This document shows positions 1 to 11,099 of a stretch of DNA of 64,000 nt, piece by piece; the stretch's first letter is position 1, and every line of letters begins with the position of its first letter. The translations under genes were made by a program, and so were the position numbers. Under the pieces are notes generated by a model. It was given only the letters and a program-made list of their open reading frames with translations. It ran no database searches and was not told where the DNA came from. Origin of the DNA: Luzula sylvatica (lineage: Eukaryota > Streptophyta > Magnoliopsida > Poales > Juncaceae); contig OX326961.1 of the NCBI GenBank assembly GCA_946800325.1, forward strand, positions 45,657,415-45,721,414, read 5' to 3'.

Positions 1-26
1 AGTGTTATGGACTTGGAGTCCCATTT

Positions 27-38
27 CGGTATGAGAGT
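27..38 (+). other. Degenerate primer binding site of copia element
   Basis: The 12 bases agree at nine positions with the usual plant copia site complementary to the 3' end of initiator tRNA-Met (TGGTATCAGAGC). It sits 100 bp upstream of gag, where such a site is expected. The 5' LTR should therefore end a few bases before, near 23. Confidence 0.55.
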
Positions 39-137
39 TATCGATTCGATAAAATAGCATTGTCATGTAATCATCATATAAGCCTATAAGATAAGTACGC
101 AACGTTAGTAATCAATCTTTTATTTCATTTGTAAAAT

Positions 138-3100
138 ATGTCTTCTAGTAACACCAATGCCATGTCGATTAGATCGACATTAGAAAAAGATAAGCTATTG
201 GGTCAGAACTACCTAGATTGGCACCGAAACCTGAGAATAGTTCTTAGGCAAGAGGGTAAAAGCCACGTATTGGATACGGAACTAGTGGAACCGGGCCCCG
301 ATGCTACAGCCGATGAAAGGGCCGCGTTTGAGAAACTTAAGAAGGACTCAAATGACGTTACGTGCCTCATGTTGGCATGTATGGACGCTAGTCATCAAAA
401 ACAGTTTGAGGACTCGGATGCGCACATAATAAACAGTTTGAGCAGGAGCGTATTGAACGGTTCAGTACACTCAAAGAGTTGGTGAACTGTTAGATGCCTT
501 TTGGGTCTTCGGTGAGCACTCACGTTTTGAAATTGCAAGCTCTCATAGACCGTCTAGAGAAGCTAGGAGAAAAATTGTCGAAGATTATGCAACAAGATTT
601 GATCTTGTGTGCATTTCCTTCAATGTTTTCTCCTTTTGTGACTAACTATCACATGCATTCGATGAATAAAATGATCCCTGAGCTTCACGGAATGCTCAAG
701 AATTATGAGTCGGAGATGTTGAAGACATCCGGGGAGAACAAGGCAAAAGTTGCCGGGAATATTCTCACGATTCAGAATAAGGATCGCAAGAGATCAATGT
801 CCAAGGGTAGTTCGGCTAAGAAACGTTCTAAGCCGAATAAAAAGGGAACGAAGAAATTCAAGGATGCGACGTGCTACCATTGTCACAAGACTGAACATTG
901 GAAGCGTAATTGCAAAGCTTACCTCGATGAGGTGAAGAAGGGCAATACGGCTTGGGAAGCCGGTCCATCAGGTATTAACGTTATCGAAGTTAATCTTTCA
1001 ACTATGACTAATTGGGTATTGGATACCGGTTGTGGGACTCATATTTGTCGAATTATGCAGGTTCTTCAAAATAGTCGAAAGTTGCAGAAAGGCGAAGTTG
1101 ATCTACGAGTCGGGAATGGAGCAAGAGTTGCTGCGTTTGCCGTAGGAGTAGTTAATTTGATTTTGCCGAGTGGACTTATATTAGTACTAAATAATTGTTA
1201 TTATGTACCGACATTATGTAAGAACATAATAAGTGTGTCGAAATTAGTCAAGGATGGATATGAATTTGTTATTAAGATTAATGAATTTTCTATATGTAAG
1301 GATAATATTATCTATGAAAATGTTTTATTAGAAAATGGTATTTATGTATTGGATTTTGATCACGGAAATAATGAGTCTATTTATAACGTTAATGCGAAAA
1401 GGATTAAACCTAAAGTTGATAATCGCACTTTCTTTTGGCATTGTCGTCTCGGTCATGTGAATGAGAAACGCATTGCTAGACTCCATAAAGATGGAATGCT
1501 AGACTCATTTGAATTCGATTTATATAGGAATTGCGAATCTTGTTTGCTTGGCAAGATGACAAGGGCACCATTCTCCAAGGTCGGAGAGCGGTCCAACGAT
1601 TTATTGGAACTCATACATTCAGATGTGTGTGGACAGATGAGCATCGAGGCAAGAGGAGGCTATCGATACTTTGTTACGTTTACGGACGATTATAGTAGAT
1701 ATGGATATATCTATTTAATGCGTGCTAAAGCGGAGACCTTTGAAAAGTTTAAAGAGTTTCAAAACGAAGTTGAAAATCAGCTAGGCAAGAAAATTAAACC
1801 CATTCGATCGGTTCGAGGAGGCGAATATTTGAGCTATAAGTTTGAAGACCATCTAAAAGATTGTGGAATAGTTCTACAATGGACTCCGGCAAGAACGCCA
1901 CAATGGAATGGTGTGTCCGAGAGGAGGAATCGGATCTTGTTGGACATGGTTCGATCCATGATGAGTCAAACTTCTCTTCCAAAATCGTTTTGGGGATTTG
2001 CCCTAGAGACAGCGGCTTTCTTATTGAACCACATACCTTCTAAATCGGTACAAAAAACGCCATATGAGATGTGGTTTGGAAATGATCCGAAGTTGTCTTT
2101 TGTTAAGATTTGGGGTTGCGAAGCATATGTTCGAAAATTAATGTCGGACAAGCTCGAACCCGAGTCTGATAAATGTTTATTTGTTGGGTATCCTAAGGAA
2201 ACGAAAGGATATTATTTCTATCTTCCAAACGAGAATAAAGTTTTCGTAGCTCGAAGAGGTGCCTTCCTTGAGGAGGATTTTATCTCTAGGCGAGTTATTG
2301 GGAATGAAATAGATCTTGAAGAAGTTCGAGACCCGCAAACGAATGTTGAACCGATGAATGTTGATCCAGTTTCGTCAAATGTTGATGATCCGGAGTCAAG
2401 TGCACAAAACGCAATTCGTAGATCCGGTAGGATTCGTCAAGAGCCTATACGATATGGTTTTATCGTGGCAAGTCACGATGAAGTCGAATTCATAGATGAT
2501 GGACCGACATCTTATCGCGAGGCTATGAAAAGCGAGGAATCCAAAAAGTGGCAAACTGCCATGAATTCCCAGATTCAATCCATGTACGATAATCAAGTTT
2601 GGAACTTGATTGATCCACCTCTCGGGGTTAAACCAGTGGGATGCATGTGGGTCTTCAAGAAGAAGACCGACATGGATGGGAATGTAAACACTTATAAGGC
2701 ACGGCTTGTGTCGAAAGGTTTCAAACAAATTCATGGTGTAGACTATGAAGAAACGTTTTCTCCCGTAACAATGCTTAAATCCATACGGATCTTACTTGCT
2801 ATCTCTGCGTATTATGACTACGATATTTGGCAAATGGACGTCAAAACCGCATTCCTTAATGGGAATTTAGAAGATGATGTGTACATGACACAGCCCGAGG
2901 GTTTTGTCGATTTAAAGAGTCCGGATAAAGTGTGCAAGTTGCAACGATCCATTTATGGATGGAAGCAAGATTCTCGGAGTCGGAACATACGTTTCGATGA
3001 AGTTATAAGGGAATATAATTTCGTGAAAAACGTAGAGGAACCTTGTGTATACAAGAAGGTTAGTGGGAGCCGCGTAGTATTTCTTGTACTATATGTAGAC

Positions 3101-4090
3101 GACATCTTGATCATAGGAAACGACATTCCGATGCTTACGGATGTTAAGAAGTATTTAAATACTCGTTTCGCTATGAAAAATTTGGGCGAGGCCACTTATA
3201 TATTAGGCGTGATGATTTATAGAGATAGATCCAAGAAGTTACTCGGCTTGAGTCAAAGCACGTACATCGACAAAGTGTTGAATCGGTTTTCAATGCAAGA
3301 TTCGAAGAAAGGACTTCTTCCAATGTCGAGTGGCATATCGTATTCTAAAACTCAATGTCTGACATCGAGTAAGGATAAGAATGCGATGAGTATTGTTCCA
3401 TACGCTTCGGCGGTTGGTTCAATTATGTATGCCATGATTTGTACGCGCCCCGATGTGTCGTATGCATTGAGCGTCGTTTCGCGTTACCAATCTAATCCAG
3501 GGGATATGCATTGGATCGCGGTTAAGAACATCCTTAAGTACTTACGAAGAACTAAGGATCAATTTCTAATTTATGGTGGAAAGACATCCGGGTTGGTTAT
3601 TAATGGATATACCGACGCCAGTTTTCAAACATGTATCGATGACTTTCGATCACAAAGTGGATACGTATTTTGTCTAAATGGTGGAGCGGTAGTACGGAAG
3701 AGTTCCAAACAACCCACGATAGCAGAGTCTACAACTGAATCGGAGTATATTGCGCCTTCGGAAGCAGCAAAGGAGGCGGTATGGATCAAGAAGTTTGTGT
3801 CCGAACTTGGAGTAGTCCCGAGTATCTCGGAACTTGTGGTTGTGTATTGCGACAATACGGGAGCGATAGCACAATCCAAAGAACCGAGGGCACATCATCG
3901 CTCTAAACACATACTCAGAAAATTTCACTCGATCCGTGAGATTTTAAAATGAAAGGATGTGATAATAGAAAAGATTGATACTGACAGGAATGTTGCGGAC
4001 CCGTTTACTAAGCCACTCTCGCATGCTAAGCACGATTACCATGCGAAAGCTATATGTTTGAGATACCTAGAGGAGGAAGAGAGTAGTTAG
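138..4090 (+). pseudogene. Ty1/copia gag-pol polyprotein, disrupted
   Basis: Gag starts at 138. The reading then shifts frame between about 425 and 445, and the downstream frame has a TAG at 491-493 before continuing to 3949. A CX2CX4HX4C zinc knuckle (CYHC...H...C) lies at about 869-912 and the protease DTG motif near 1021-1032. The GAG-pre-integrase motif and integrase core follow at about 1435-2150, then reverse transcriptase with YVDD at 3092-3103, and RNase H with the DASF and SKHI motifs. In the integrase, the usual RSDRGGEY reads RSVRGGEY, so the second Asp of the DDE triad is Val (GTT at 1811-1813). A TGA at 3950-3952 interrupts the last part; the same frame continues through ADPFTKPL to a stop at 4088-4090. 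Four independent lesions mark it as dead. Confidence 0.93.
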
Positions 4091-5703
4091 TTATCTAAAA
4101 TGACAGTTTCGTAGGACGAGATTAGTCTAATAGATTAGTAAACGTTGTATCACCCCGAACTTATCTTATATTAATGCAATTTCGAGATTTTAAAATTTTT
4201 CATTTGCATTTACCTTATATGAAAACTGTGTGCGGGTTGTGTAATTTGATTACATGAACCCTGATTTGAACTTGTGTGGACGTCGGAATAATACGTGATT
4301 ATGTGCTGCGAAACCGTCACACTTAAAGTTTCATTTCTAAACATCCCTAGTCATGATTCAGTTTGCTTAAGAGTGAAGCATATATATTATCAGATAATAG
4401 ACTGAACATGTACACTAGTACGTTAGCCGAGGAGATGATTATGTTTTGCTAATCATAGGACAAATGTGTTTGTCGAATCGGGAACGTAGATATATGCTAG
4501 GTGACATATATTGGATATGACCGAAGCCGCGAGACCATGACATGGTTTAGTCATTATGGATGGACTTGCGACGAGTAGGGTATTAGGTTCTTCATACTTG
4601 AGGGGACCATGGATTGCGTTACGTGCATAACACAATGCTTTCATATGACCTTACGCTCACCGTAATAGGGAGTTAAAACGGTCATCATTGGGTATTGTCC
4701 GAAACACGAAATTCAATGTGAGTCTCCAAGATAGGAATTGTTTATTCTGAAAGGAAAAGATATCTCTTTGGCCACTCGATGAATTGATTAACGAAAACTA
4801 CGGCCGTAGTCAATGATATTAATGGTTAAAATCGATTTAAATTGTTAAATCAGTTCGGAATCGAGGAACAAATATAGTTAATCAAAATATAAGTATGACT
4901 ATCACCATGCATTTTGATTAATGGATATCGCTAACAAGAGAACTAATTACCGCAATTCGAGATAGGCACAATGATCACAATCATTTTTCGATTTAACATG
5001 GGTAGCCATGATGGAGTGACGAGATCCCGCTCATGGGCTTGTAGGCTTTGGAAATAGCCTACTGCTATCGTTAAACGAACCTACATGGTCACACAACGAG
5101 TCGTACTAAGTCGGGCTTGATTATAAAATTGGCACGTAAGATGTGCATAACTTGGTATTTTGATACGCGAGCTATATTCTCTAAAATCGTGCATATTGGA
5201 TATGCATGAGTACATTTTAGGTAGATCTAAAATTGAGTGGAAGACTGAAGGAAATATAGTTTCGGATCAATCGTAAAAGTGTACACAAGGATGAACGAAT
5301 GTAAGCGTAAATTTGTGGTCATAACTTTCAGTAAGAAAATCCAATTTGAATGGTTCAAATTGGGTTAGATAGATAATAAGATTATCTATAACCTTCATGT
5401 AGAAATATATTTCATATGAACGAAGTATCAGTGTCGTTTCAATGAAATACCGAAAGAGTGCAACAGTATGACATACAGTTAGTAAACCTGTCATAACTTT
5501 TGCATACGAACTCCAATTGGGCCAGGCCAAATTGAGTTGGGTAGATAATAAGATTATCTACAACTTGCGTGTAGGTTTATTTTCTGTCAGAAGAATTTAC
5601 CAATTTCGTATGGACATAATACTGAACAGTTTCATGCAGTTTTCTGTGTGAAAGGGTGTATATTGGATATACATGCATTTTGGCCCATCCTAATCCTATG
5701 TGA

Positions 5704-5710
5704 TATAAAT
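5704..5710 (+). promoter_or_regulatory. TATA box of the copia 3' LTR
   Basis: tataaat lies in the 3' half of the LTR-like block, followed by a C/T-rich presumed transcription start area. This is where the retrotransposon promoter normally lies. Confidence 0.4.
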
Positions 5711-5984
5711 AGGATATTTCTCTCTCCTCTAAGTGTGGTTCATTCAGTCCAATCCATTCTAATCAATAGAATTATCCAGAATATTGAGAGCCACCTTTCA
5801 TAGAGCGAAAGAGTGCGAAGAGAGAAATCCGAGAAAAAGGAGTTTTTTCGGTATAGAGAATCAATCAATCGAGCAAGTTCTCCGGTGCTTCGTCTAGGCA
5901 GTTGCACCCGCGACTGACGTCTTCCGACTCAAGGTGGATACACGTAGAGGAGCGACACTTGTGGCTCTGCGATTGTGATCGATC

Positions 5985-6054
5985 CGGAGGAGCGTTAATC
6001 GTCAACAAGCGGTGAAAGACGAGTGGTATATTCGAGGAGCGTTAATCGTCAACA
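5985..6054 (+). repeat. Pair of 22-bp direct repeats at the LTR end
   Basis: gaggagcgttaatcgtcaac occurs at 5987-6006 and again at 6034-6053, 47 bp apart. It is either a small tandem duplication in the U5 region or a rearranged LTR end. Confidence 0.7.
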
Positions 6055-6084
6055 GGCGTGAGCATGAGAGAGGAAGAAGGAAAG

Positions 6085-6153
6085 ATGGCAGCGGAGGCAC
6101 GAGGTGATGCTTCTTTGCAGTGGACAAAGAGGCTATTTGAGGAACTTTCTCAG
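6085..6153 (+). other. Possible first coding exon, unrecognised
   Basis: An ATG at 6085 opens 23 codons (MAAEARGDASLQWTKRLFEE...) ending in CAG followed by GTTATT, a plausible splice donor. I do not recognise the peptide. It lies just downstream of the copia LTR and about 400 bp upstream of the strictosidine-synthase-like exon. Whether the two belong to one gene cannot be decided here; it could equally be chance. Confidence 0.25.
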
Positions 6154-6191
6154 GTTATTGTTTCCTCTCCTTTCTTCTCCTCTGGAATATT

Positions 6192-6337
6192 CGTGTCGAA
6201 TATTTTTGACTGAAAAAGCTTCGGAAAAGCATGTGATATCATTTCCAGTTTTGTTTATCAACTGCGTGTCGAATATTTTTGACTTAAAAAACTTCGAAAA
6301 AGCATGCGATATCATTTCCAATCTTGTTTATCAACTG
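6192..6337 (+). repeat. 73-bp tandem duplication
   Basis: The segment beginning cgtgtcgaatatttttgact at 6192 is repeated at 6265 with a few substitutions. It lies between the possible exon at 6085 and the strictosidine-synthase-like exon. Confidence 0.8.
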
Positions 6338-6549
6338 TTCGAAGAAATGATCTAAGAATTATTTTTCCAAAATCACGATTTTGTAGTACCGGGATTAAAT
6401 TTGAGATGTTTCAAACTGTTATTTGGTATTCTGATTTTTCCTCACTAATTTTGATGAAATTATTAACATCTTCGAATTTATATCCAGGCAAGACATGATA
6501 AGAAATTTACCAATCCTCTATTCTTTCTTAAGTCAACTTGCATTGTTAG

Positions 6550-6686
6550 GTACGTAAGGCTGAGATTCGATTCGTGAACCAGGTTCAAGGACCAGAAAAC
6601 ATCACCTTTGATCCTCAAGGACGTCGACCTTACACCAGCGTCGCCGATGGCCGTATCATCTTTTTTGATGGGTCTTCCCCTAACAG
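6550..6686 (+). pseudogene. Strictosidine-synthase-like exon, isolated fragment
   Basis: After an acceptor-like TTAG at 6546-6549 there is an open frame with VQGPENITFDPQGRRPYTSV and then ADGRIIFFDG. This is the first beta-propeller blade signature of plant strictosidine-synthase-like / adipocyte membrane-associated-like proteins (family form GPES.AFD..GRGPYTGV.DGR). It ends at AACAG followed by GTTAAA, a good donor. Family members are about 350-400 residues, so this is only around 45 residues. I see no later exons in the next 9 kb, which is filled with repeats. It is probably a remnant left when transposons broke the gene, or a captured exon. Confidence 0.6.
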
Positions 6687-7399
6687 GTTAAATTCTTATT
6701 TTTTTGGTTTTGGTTTTCTTGCATACTAGCCCCTTTTTAAATTAATTTGCACCGTGTATTGAATATTAAGAGAAATTAAAACAAAATCAGAAGTTAGTAT
6801 TTATGATTAGAAAACTTAATTGAAAGTTATTGGTGCTGGGTATCGGCGTCACTACCGAGCCCCGCGCAGTGGATTATGAGGTTCGGTCCGACCCGATCCC
6901 GAGGACTGCGTCACCGATCCGAAAACACAAATCATGAAATGCAACTACCTATGAATATAACTCTTATATACATAGAAACATACCACGTGAAATTGATCAC
7001 GGAGATGGGTTGTTCACGTAGTTGCTGCTCGCTCGCCGCGCGATTCGATACCTTGCTCGAAGCTCCGATTTGTCGAATACAACCGGATTCCTTTCCGGTT
7101 TGCCCTTCGACCTTCCTCGAACGTGCTCTCGTTAGATCCACGGCAAAGGCCTCAGTTGAAACCTCTCTACCCGTATCCACCGTGAGCATCGTCTCTCGGT
7201 TATGCACGATTCTCCTAAAATCGCCGTAAACTTACTCAAGATCTAATCTCTTCTTTCTCTTTTTCTAACTTGTCTCACAAGATAATTTCAGTCAAAAGAA
7301 TGAAGCAGCGAGAGATGAATAGCTGGTCATAATCTTATAATCAAGCCACCATTAATTGAGAATTAACGAGTATCTTAAGAAAAATTGCCTCTCAGAATT
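6687..7399. other. Non-coding stretch, GC-richer block at 6840-7230
   Basis: No recognisable gene. The block 6840-7230 (starting ctgggtatcggcgtcac) is clearly less AT-rich than its surroundings and reads open on both strands, but neither translation resembles a known protein. It is probably part of an unclassified repeat. Confidence 0.3.
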
Positions 7400-7404
7400 T
7401 GGAT

Positions 7405-7625
7405 CATTGTCCGTCATGACGCACTGTAGTCCGTCATGGCGCACTAGTCACGATTACTGATATACCCGTTATCTCTATAGGCCGTCATGACGGACCATAT
7501 GGTCCGTCATGGCGCACCTCAGTCATGACTTATACTCACAGATTGGTACACAGTCATGACCCCTAGAAGATGCACCTCAGTCATGACGCACCTCAGTCAC
7601 CTCAGTCATGACCCCTAGAAGACTC
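7405..7625 (+). repeat. Imperfect short tandem repeats built on gtcatgac
   Basis: Variants of ccgtcatgacgcac and cctcagtcatgac recur about ten times across 220 bp with irregular spacing. Several copies contain the palindrome gtcatgac. No coding potential is seen. Confidence 0.7.
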
Positions 7626-7839
7626 ATACTTCTTGGTGAGTCTTCTAGGGGTTTAGTTCTTCGGTCTTGCGGTCTTCGCCTACGAGTTTCTTCAACGTGT
7701 TAAACCGAGAAAGGTCCCGATCTCATGTAACTCCTTGTGTGAGTCTTCTTGTGTGATTTTCAATGTATATTGTTATGGTTCATGATATGTGTATATGTTG
7801 TGTGTCCTTATTAATCATATTTAGATGAAACATGAGTAT

Positions 7840-9230
7840 CTCGTGTATTATTTTGGATATCATCAAACGAGTCAACAAGACTAAGTATATTCAATCATTT
7901 ATTATTTCACATAAGATTACACGATCAAATGTGAATGCAATGGAAAATAAAAAATTTATATATGAAATACAAATAACGTAATATGCAATATTCTCAATCA
8001 CATACAACATATATTAATATTATTTTTAGGAATTTAATTTTAAAACACCATCAAATATATTTGTTTCAATTTTCTTTTTTATTTTGACATCCAAATTAGT
8101 ATAGTTCATACATATGGTTTTTCATAACTTAAATTTGTAAAGATATTTTGTAAGAAAATACAATTATAAAAGATGTATATTTACATAATATAACTTTAAA
8201 TATTATATTTACAAAATAGAATTTTAAGTGTTATTTTCGTTTTAATTTTCTCTTTATTTTGGCATACGTATTAACATAGTTCATACATAGCATTTTTCGT
8301 AATTTTAATTGCTAAATATATTATGTAGGAAAATACAATTCAAAAAATGCATATTTACATAATGTAATTTTAAGCATTATATGTACATTATAGATTTTAA
8401 GTATTTCTAAAAAAATTACAACAATAAAAATTTCATATAATACTTAGTAGATTATATTTGTGTTTTTAATCAAAACATTTTAATATTAAAATTTTAAAAA
8501 ATAATACAAATAAAAAATAAATTTATCAATCTAACTAACTTCTTAAACTTATAAACACTTATCAAATAATATATAACTTTAAAAAAAAATCATATAATAT
8601 AAAATAATTTATATTTACGTTGACGTTAAATTAAATTTTTATATTATTTATTAAATTACTCTCAGTACTAAGTGTGCTATTATTTATAATTTTCACTGCA
8701 TTTTGACTTTATTAAAGATATTATGTAAGAAATACATTGCAAAAACTGAATATTTACATAATAGAATTTTAAGTATCATAGTTACAGAATTCTACGTATT
8801 ATTAATTATTTTAAAAAATATATAACTATAAGAATCTCATATAATACTAAATAGACTATATTTGTGTTTTTTATCAAACAACTTTAATATTAATTAAAAA
8901 GAAATAATAGAAATAAAAAACAAATTATCCATTTAAATAACTTCTTAAATTTATAAACACATATAAATTAGTATTGTTAAATTTATAAACACATATCAAA
9001 ATGTATTTGTTATTTTTTAAATATAAATTTTAAAAATATCATGTGATTGAAAATAATATATATTTATGTTTACGTTAAATTAAACTTTGATATTATTTAT
9101 TAAATTGTTTTCTCTATCAAGTTTGATATCATTTATAATTTTGATTGCATTTTTAATCGATAAAAAAAATATTAATATTATATATTTGACAATGTGTTAC
9201 TACATATGTTGTACGATTCATTATTTTTAT
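7840..9230. repeat. AT-rich dispersed repeat, internally duplicated
   Basis: The sequence is extremely AT-rich with no genes, but it is ordered. A motif (attttgacatcc... agttcatacat ... atatttacataat) recurs near 8071, 8248 and, in part, 8690. A second block (cttcttaaa-tt/cttataaacac) recurs about 400 bp apart, and acgttaaattaaa occurs at about 8620 and 9068. Reverse-complement relatives lie at 22130-22840, with the same orientation as those at 27240-27720. It is probably a non-autonomous transposon family whose termini I could not define. Confidence 0.55.
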
Positions 9231-9239
9231 ATTTGAAAT

Positions 9240-9960
9240 TGTATGAAATATTGTTAACAACAATGATATAATATTTGTTGTTATGTTTTTCGTAAAATTG
9301 TGTTATATCTCATATATTATTATACAATCACACTAATATAAGCGTTATTATTTTTATAAAAAAAAATAATATTTTTTACTTTCACAATATGAAATAATCG
9401 TAAAACATATACATACTTTTATTATGAGATGATATTATCAATATTATCATACAATTGTACATTTTTTATTAAAACGAAAATCATAATTAACATATTCGCC
9501 GCAATAATGCGAGTATTTTCCTTGTTTTTATTTGAATTCAACACTTCTGCGAACAAGATCCAATTCGGTTTGGATATTTATTCAAACCATTGGCATTCGT
9601 ATGGGATGCCCTTTTAATAAAAAAAAAGTGCAGACATGATTTTTTTTCATTATTTATGGTTAAAGTGTTAGATCAAACCCTAAAACGGTACAAGTTTGAA
9701 GCAAATATTGTAGGAGTCGAAACCGACTATACCAACCAACATGTGTTTTATATGTACTGGTAACTAAGACACGCCATAGATCAAGCCGAAAAAATTGAAG
9801 AAATGAAGTGTGCATGTGGTTTAGGCGAGCTGTCAATTGCTGGTCCAGCCAGAATCACCCTTGTTCGACCAGACCACTTAATTCGACTCAGAATTCAGTC
9901 TTAAATAAATGCTCATTCTTTGTTTCCTCCTTCCTATCATAAGTTTACTTTGAGAAGCTC
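9240..9960 (+). repeat. Direct duplication, copy A
   Basis: This segment matches 11100-12380 in the same orientation, starting with the attgttgttatgtttttcgt region and ending at cataagtttac. The most conserved part is about 200 bp around ggtttaggcgagctgtcaat. No conserved open frame spans both copies. Confidence 0.75.
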
Positions 9961-10071
9961 GAAGTAAACGTTCGAAACAAGAATAATAATTTGAAGTGTA
10001 AGAGAGATTGAACAAAAAGAATAAGTTGAGAAGACGGCTCATGCATTGCACAGAAGACGAAGGGTGTAGGG

Positions 10072-10745
10072 CAGTGTTGCAAAAAACGGTGTAAAACGGT
10101 ATAAAATGGTAAAAAAATGGTAAAACGGTGCCAGATCGAACTGTTTTTTACAAGAAAATTTCAAAAAACGGTCAACCGTTTTTTTACTGTCTTTGACCGT
10201 TTTTTTTTACAAAAAACATTTTAAACGCCGTTTTTTAATCGTTTTTTTCATGAATTTTTTTTTTTTTTGTTGCATTAAAAACCCGTAGGCGTTTTTTAGT
10301 AAATTTGGAGAGAGATCAATGGCTCTCTTCCAAATAATAGTTGTAATTAGTAGAATTTTGTGTTTAATTCGTACATGAATAAGGTGTTAACTCTGATCCA
10401 GTTTATCATGGTCAATTATTTTTTGTCTAATTCTGATTTACGCATATAATTAGTTGATTTTTTTGTCTGATTAGGTAGCCAAGAAAATTTATTCTGATAT
10501 GTTTAGGTCGATGGACATTTATTTGATATGTTTTATTAGTACTTCGTATGTTTTTTTTAATTTTGGATTTTCGTGTATGTTTAAGTTGAATTATAAAAAT
10601 TGAATTATTATATTTTTGTTTGTTTTATTTTTAAATTTCTATTATAATTGCTATAAAATATTGCCGATTTAAATAACCGTTTTACAGTAAAACATTAAAA
10701 CGGTGACCGACCGTACCGTACCATTTTTCGTCATTTGCAACATTG
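10072..10745. mobile_element. Non-autonomous hAT-type element (674 bp)
   Basis: Terminal inverted repeats CAGTGTTGCAAA and CAATGTTGCAAA are flanked by a perfect 8-bp duplication gtgtaggg (10064-10071 and 10746-10753). The subterminal regions are rich in aaacggt / accgttt motifs, as in the element at 52757-53608. No transposase is encoded. The 8-bp duplication is the hAT hallmark. Confidence 0.88.
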
Positions 10746-11099
10746 GTGTAGGGTGTAGGGTGGGGGGGGAATAATACTAGGCACCCCGCAAATAAAGCCC
10801 GCAATATACCCCGCATGGGTTAATTAGGAAGGTAATTAATTCATTAAATTTCCTAATTAGTGATTGCGGGGAGAGTGGGGGGTGAATAGGGGGGGGGGGT
10901 ATGCACGTTTGCTGAGGCCAATAGTAATAACTGCTAAAAGTGACTCTACCTTCTAGGGGACAAGGTCCTTCAGATCGTTAATGGAGAATGAGTAAGGTAG
11001 AGAGACAAACCAAACAATTAGAAGTTCCATGTAAATTTTGATGATCTCTTCTTTCGCCATTGTTGATCTTGGAAGATATTAGTAATGGTGTGAGGGTTG
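10746..11099. other. Non-coding stretch with a small foldback
   Basis: The stretch includes G-runs at 10760-10768 and 10891-10900 and an inverted repeat formed by taattaggaa and ttcctaatta (around 10823 and 10850). It could be a short MITE, but no target duplication was found. No gene is seen. Confidence 0.35.

Larger units (their letters stand above)
1..6060 (+). mobile_element. Degenerate Ty1/copia LTR retrotransposon (5' LTR outside window)
   Basis: The order is a primer-binding-site-like sequence, gag-pol (138-4090) and then about 2 kb of non-coding LTR-like sequence with a TATA box at 5704. Domain order gag, protease, integrase, reverse transcriptase, RNase H is diagnostic of Ty1/copia, and the protein resembles those labelled TNT1-94-like in plants. 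The right boundary is approximate. I could not find the sequence of bases 1-23 (the expected end of the 5' LTR) repeated near 6060, so the 3' LTR may be truncated or diverged. Several inactivating changes show that this copy cannot be autonomous. Confidence 0.85.
4091..6060 (+). repeat. Copia 3' untranslated region and probable 3' LTR
   Basis: This non-coding block follows gag-pol. A purine-rich stretch (gaggaggaagagag, about 4072-4085) could be the polypurine tract, but I see no clear TG LTR start. A TATA box (tataaat, 5704-5710) precedes a U5-like segment. Within the block, a roughly 50-bp motif containing gataataagattatcta occurs twice (near 5375 and 5545). The right end is placed after the direct repeats at 5985-6054 and is uncertain. 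Confidence 0.5.
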
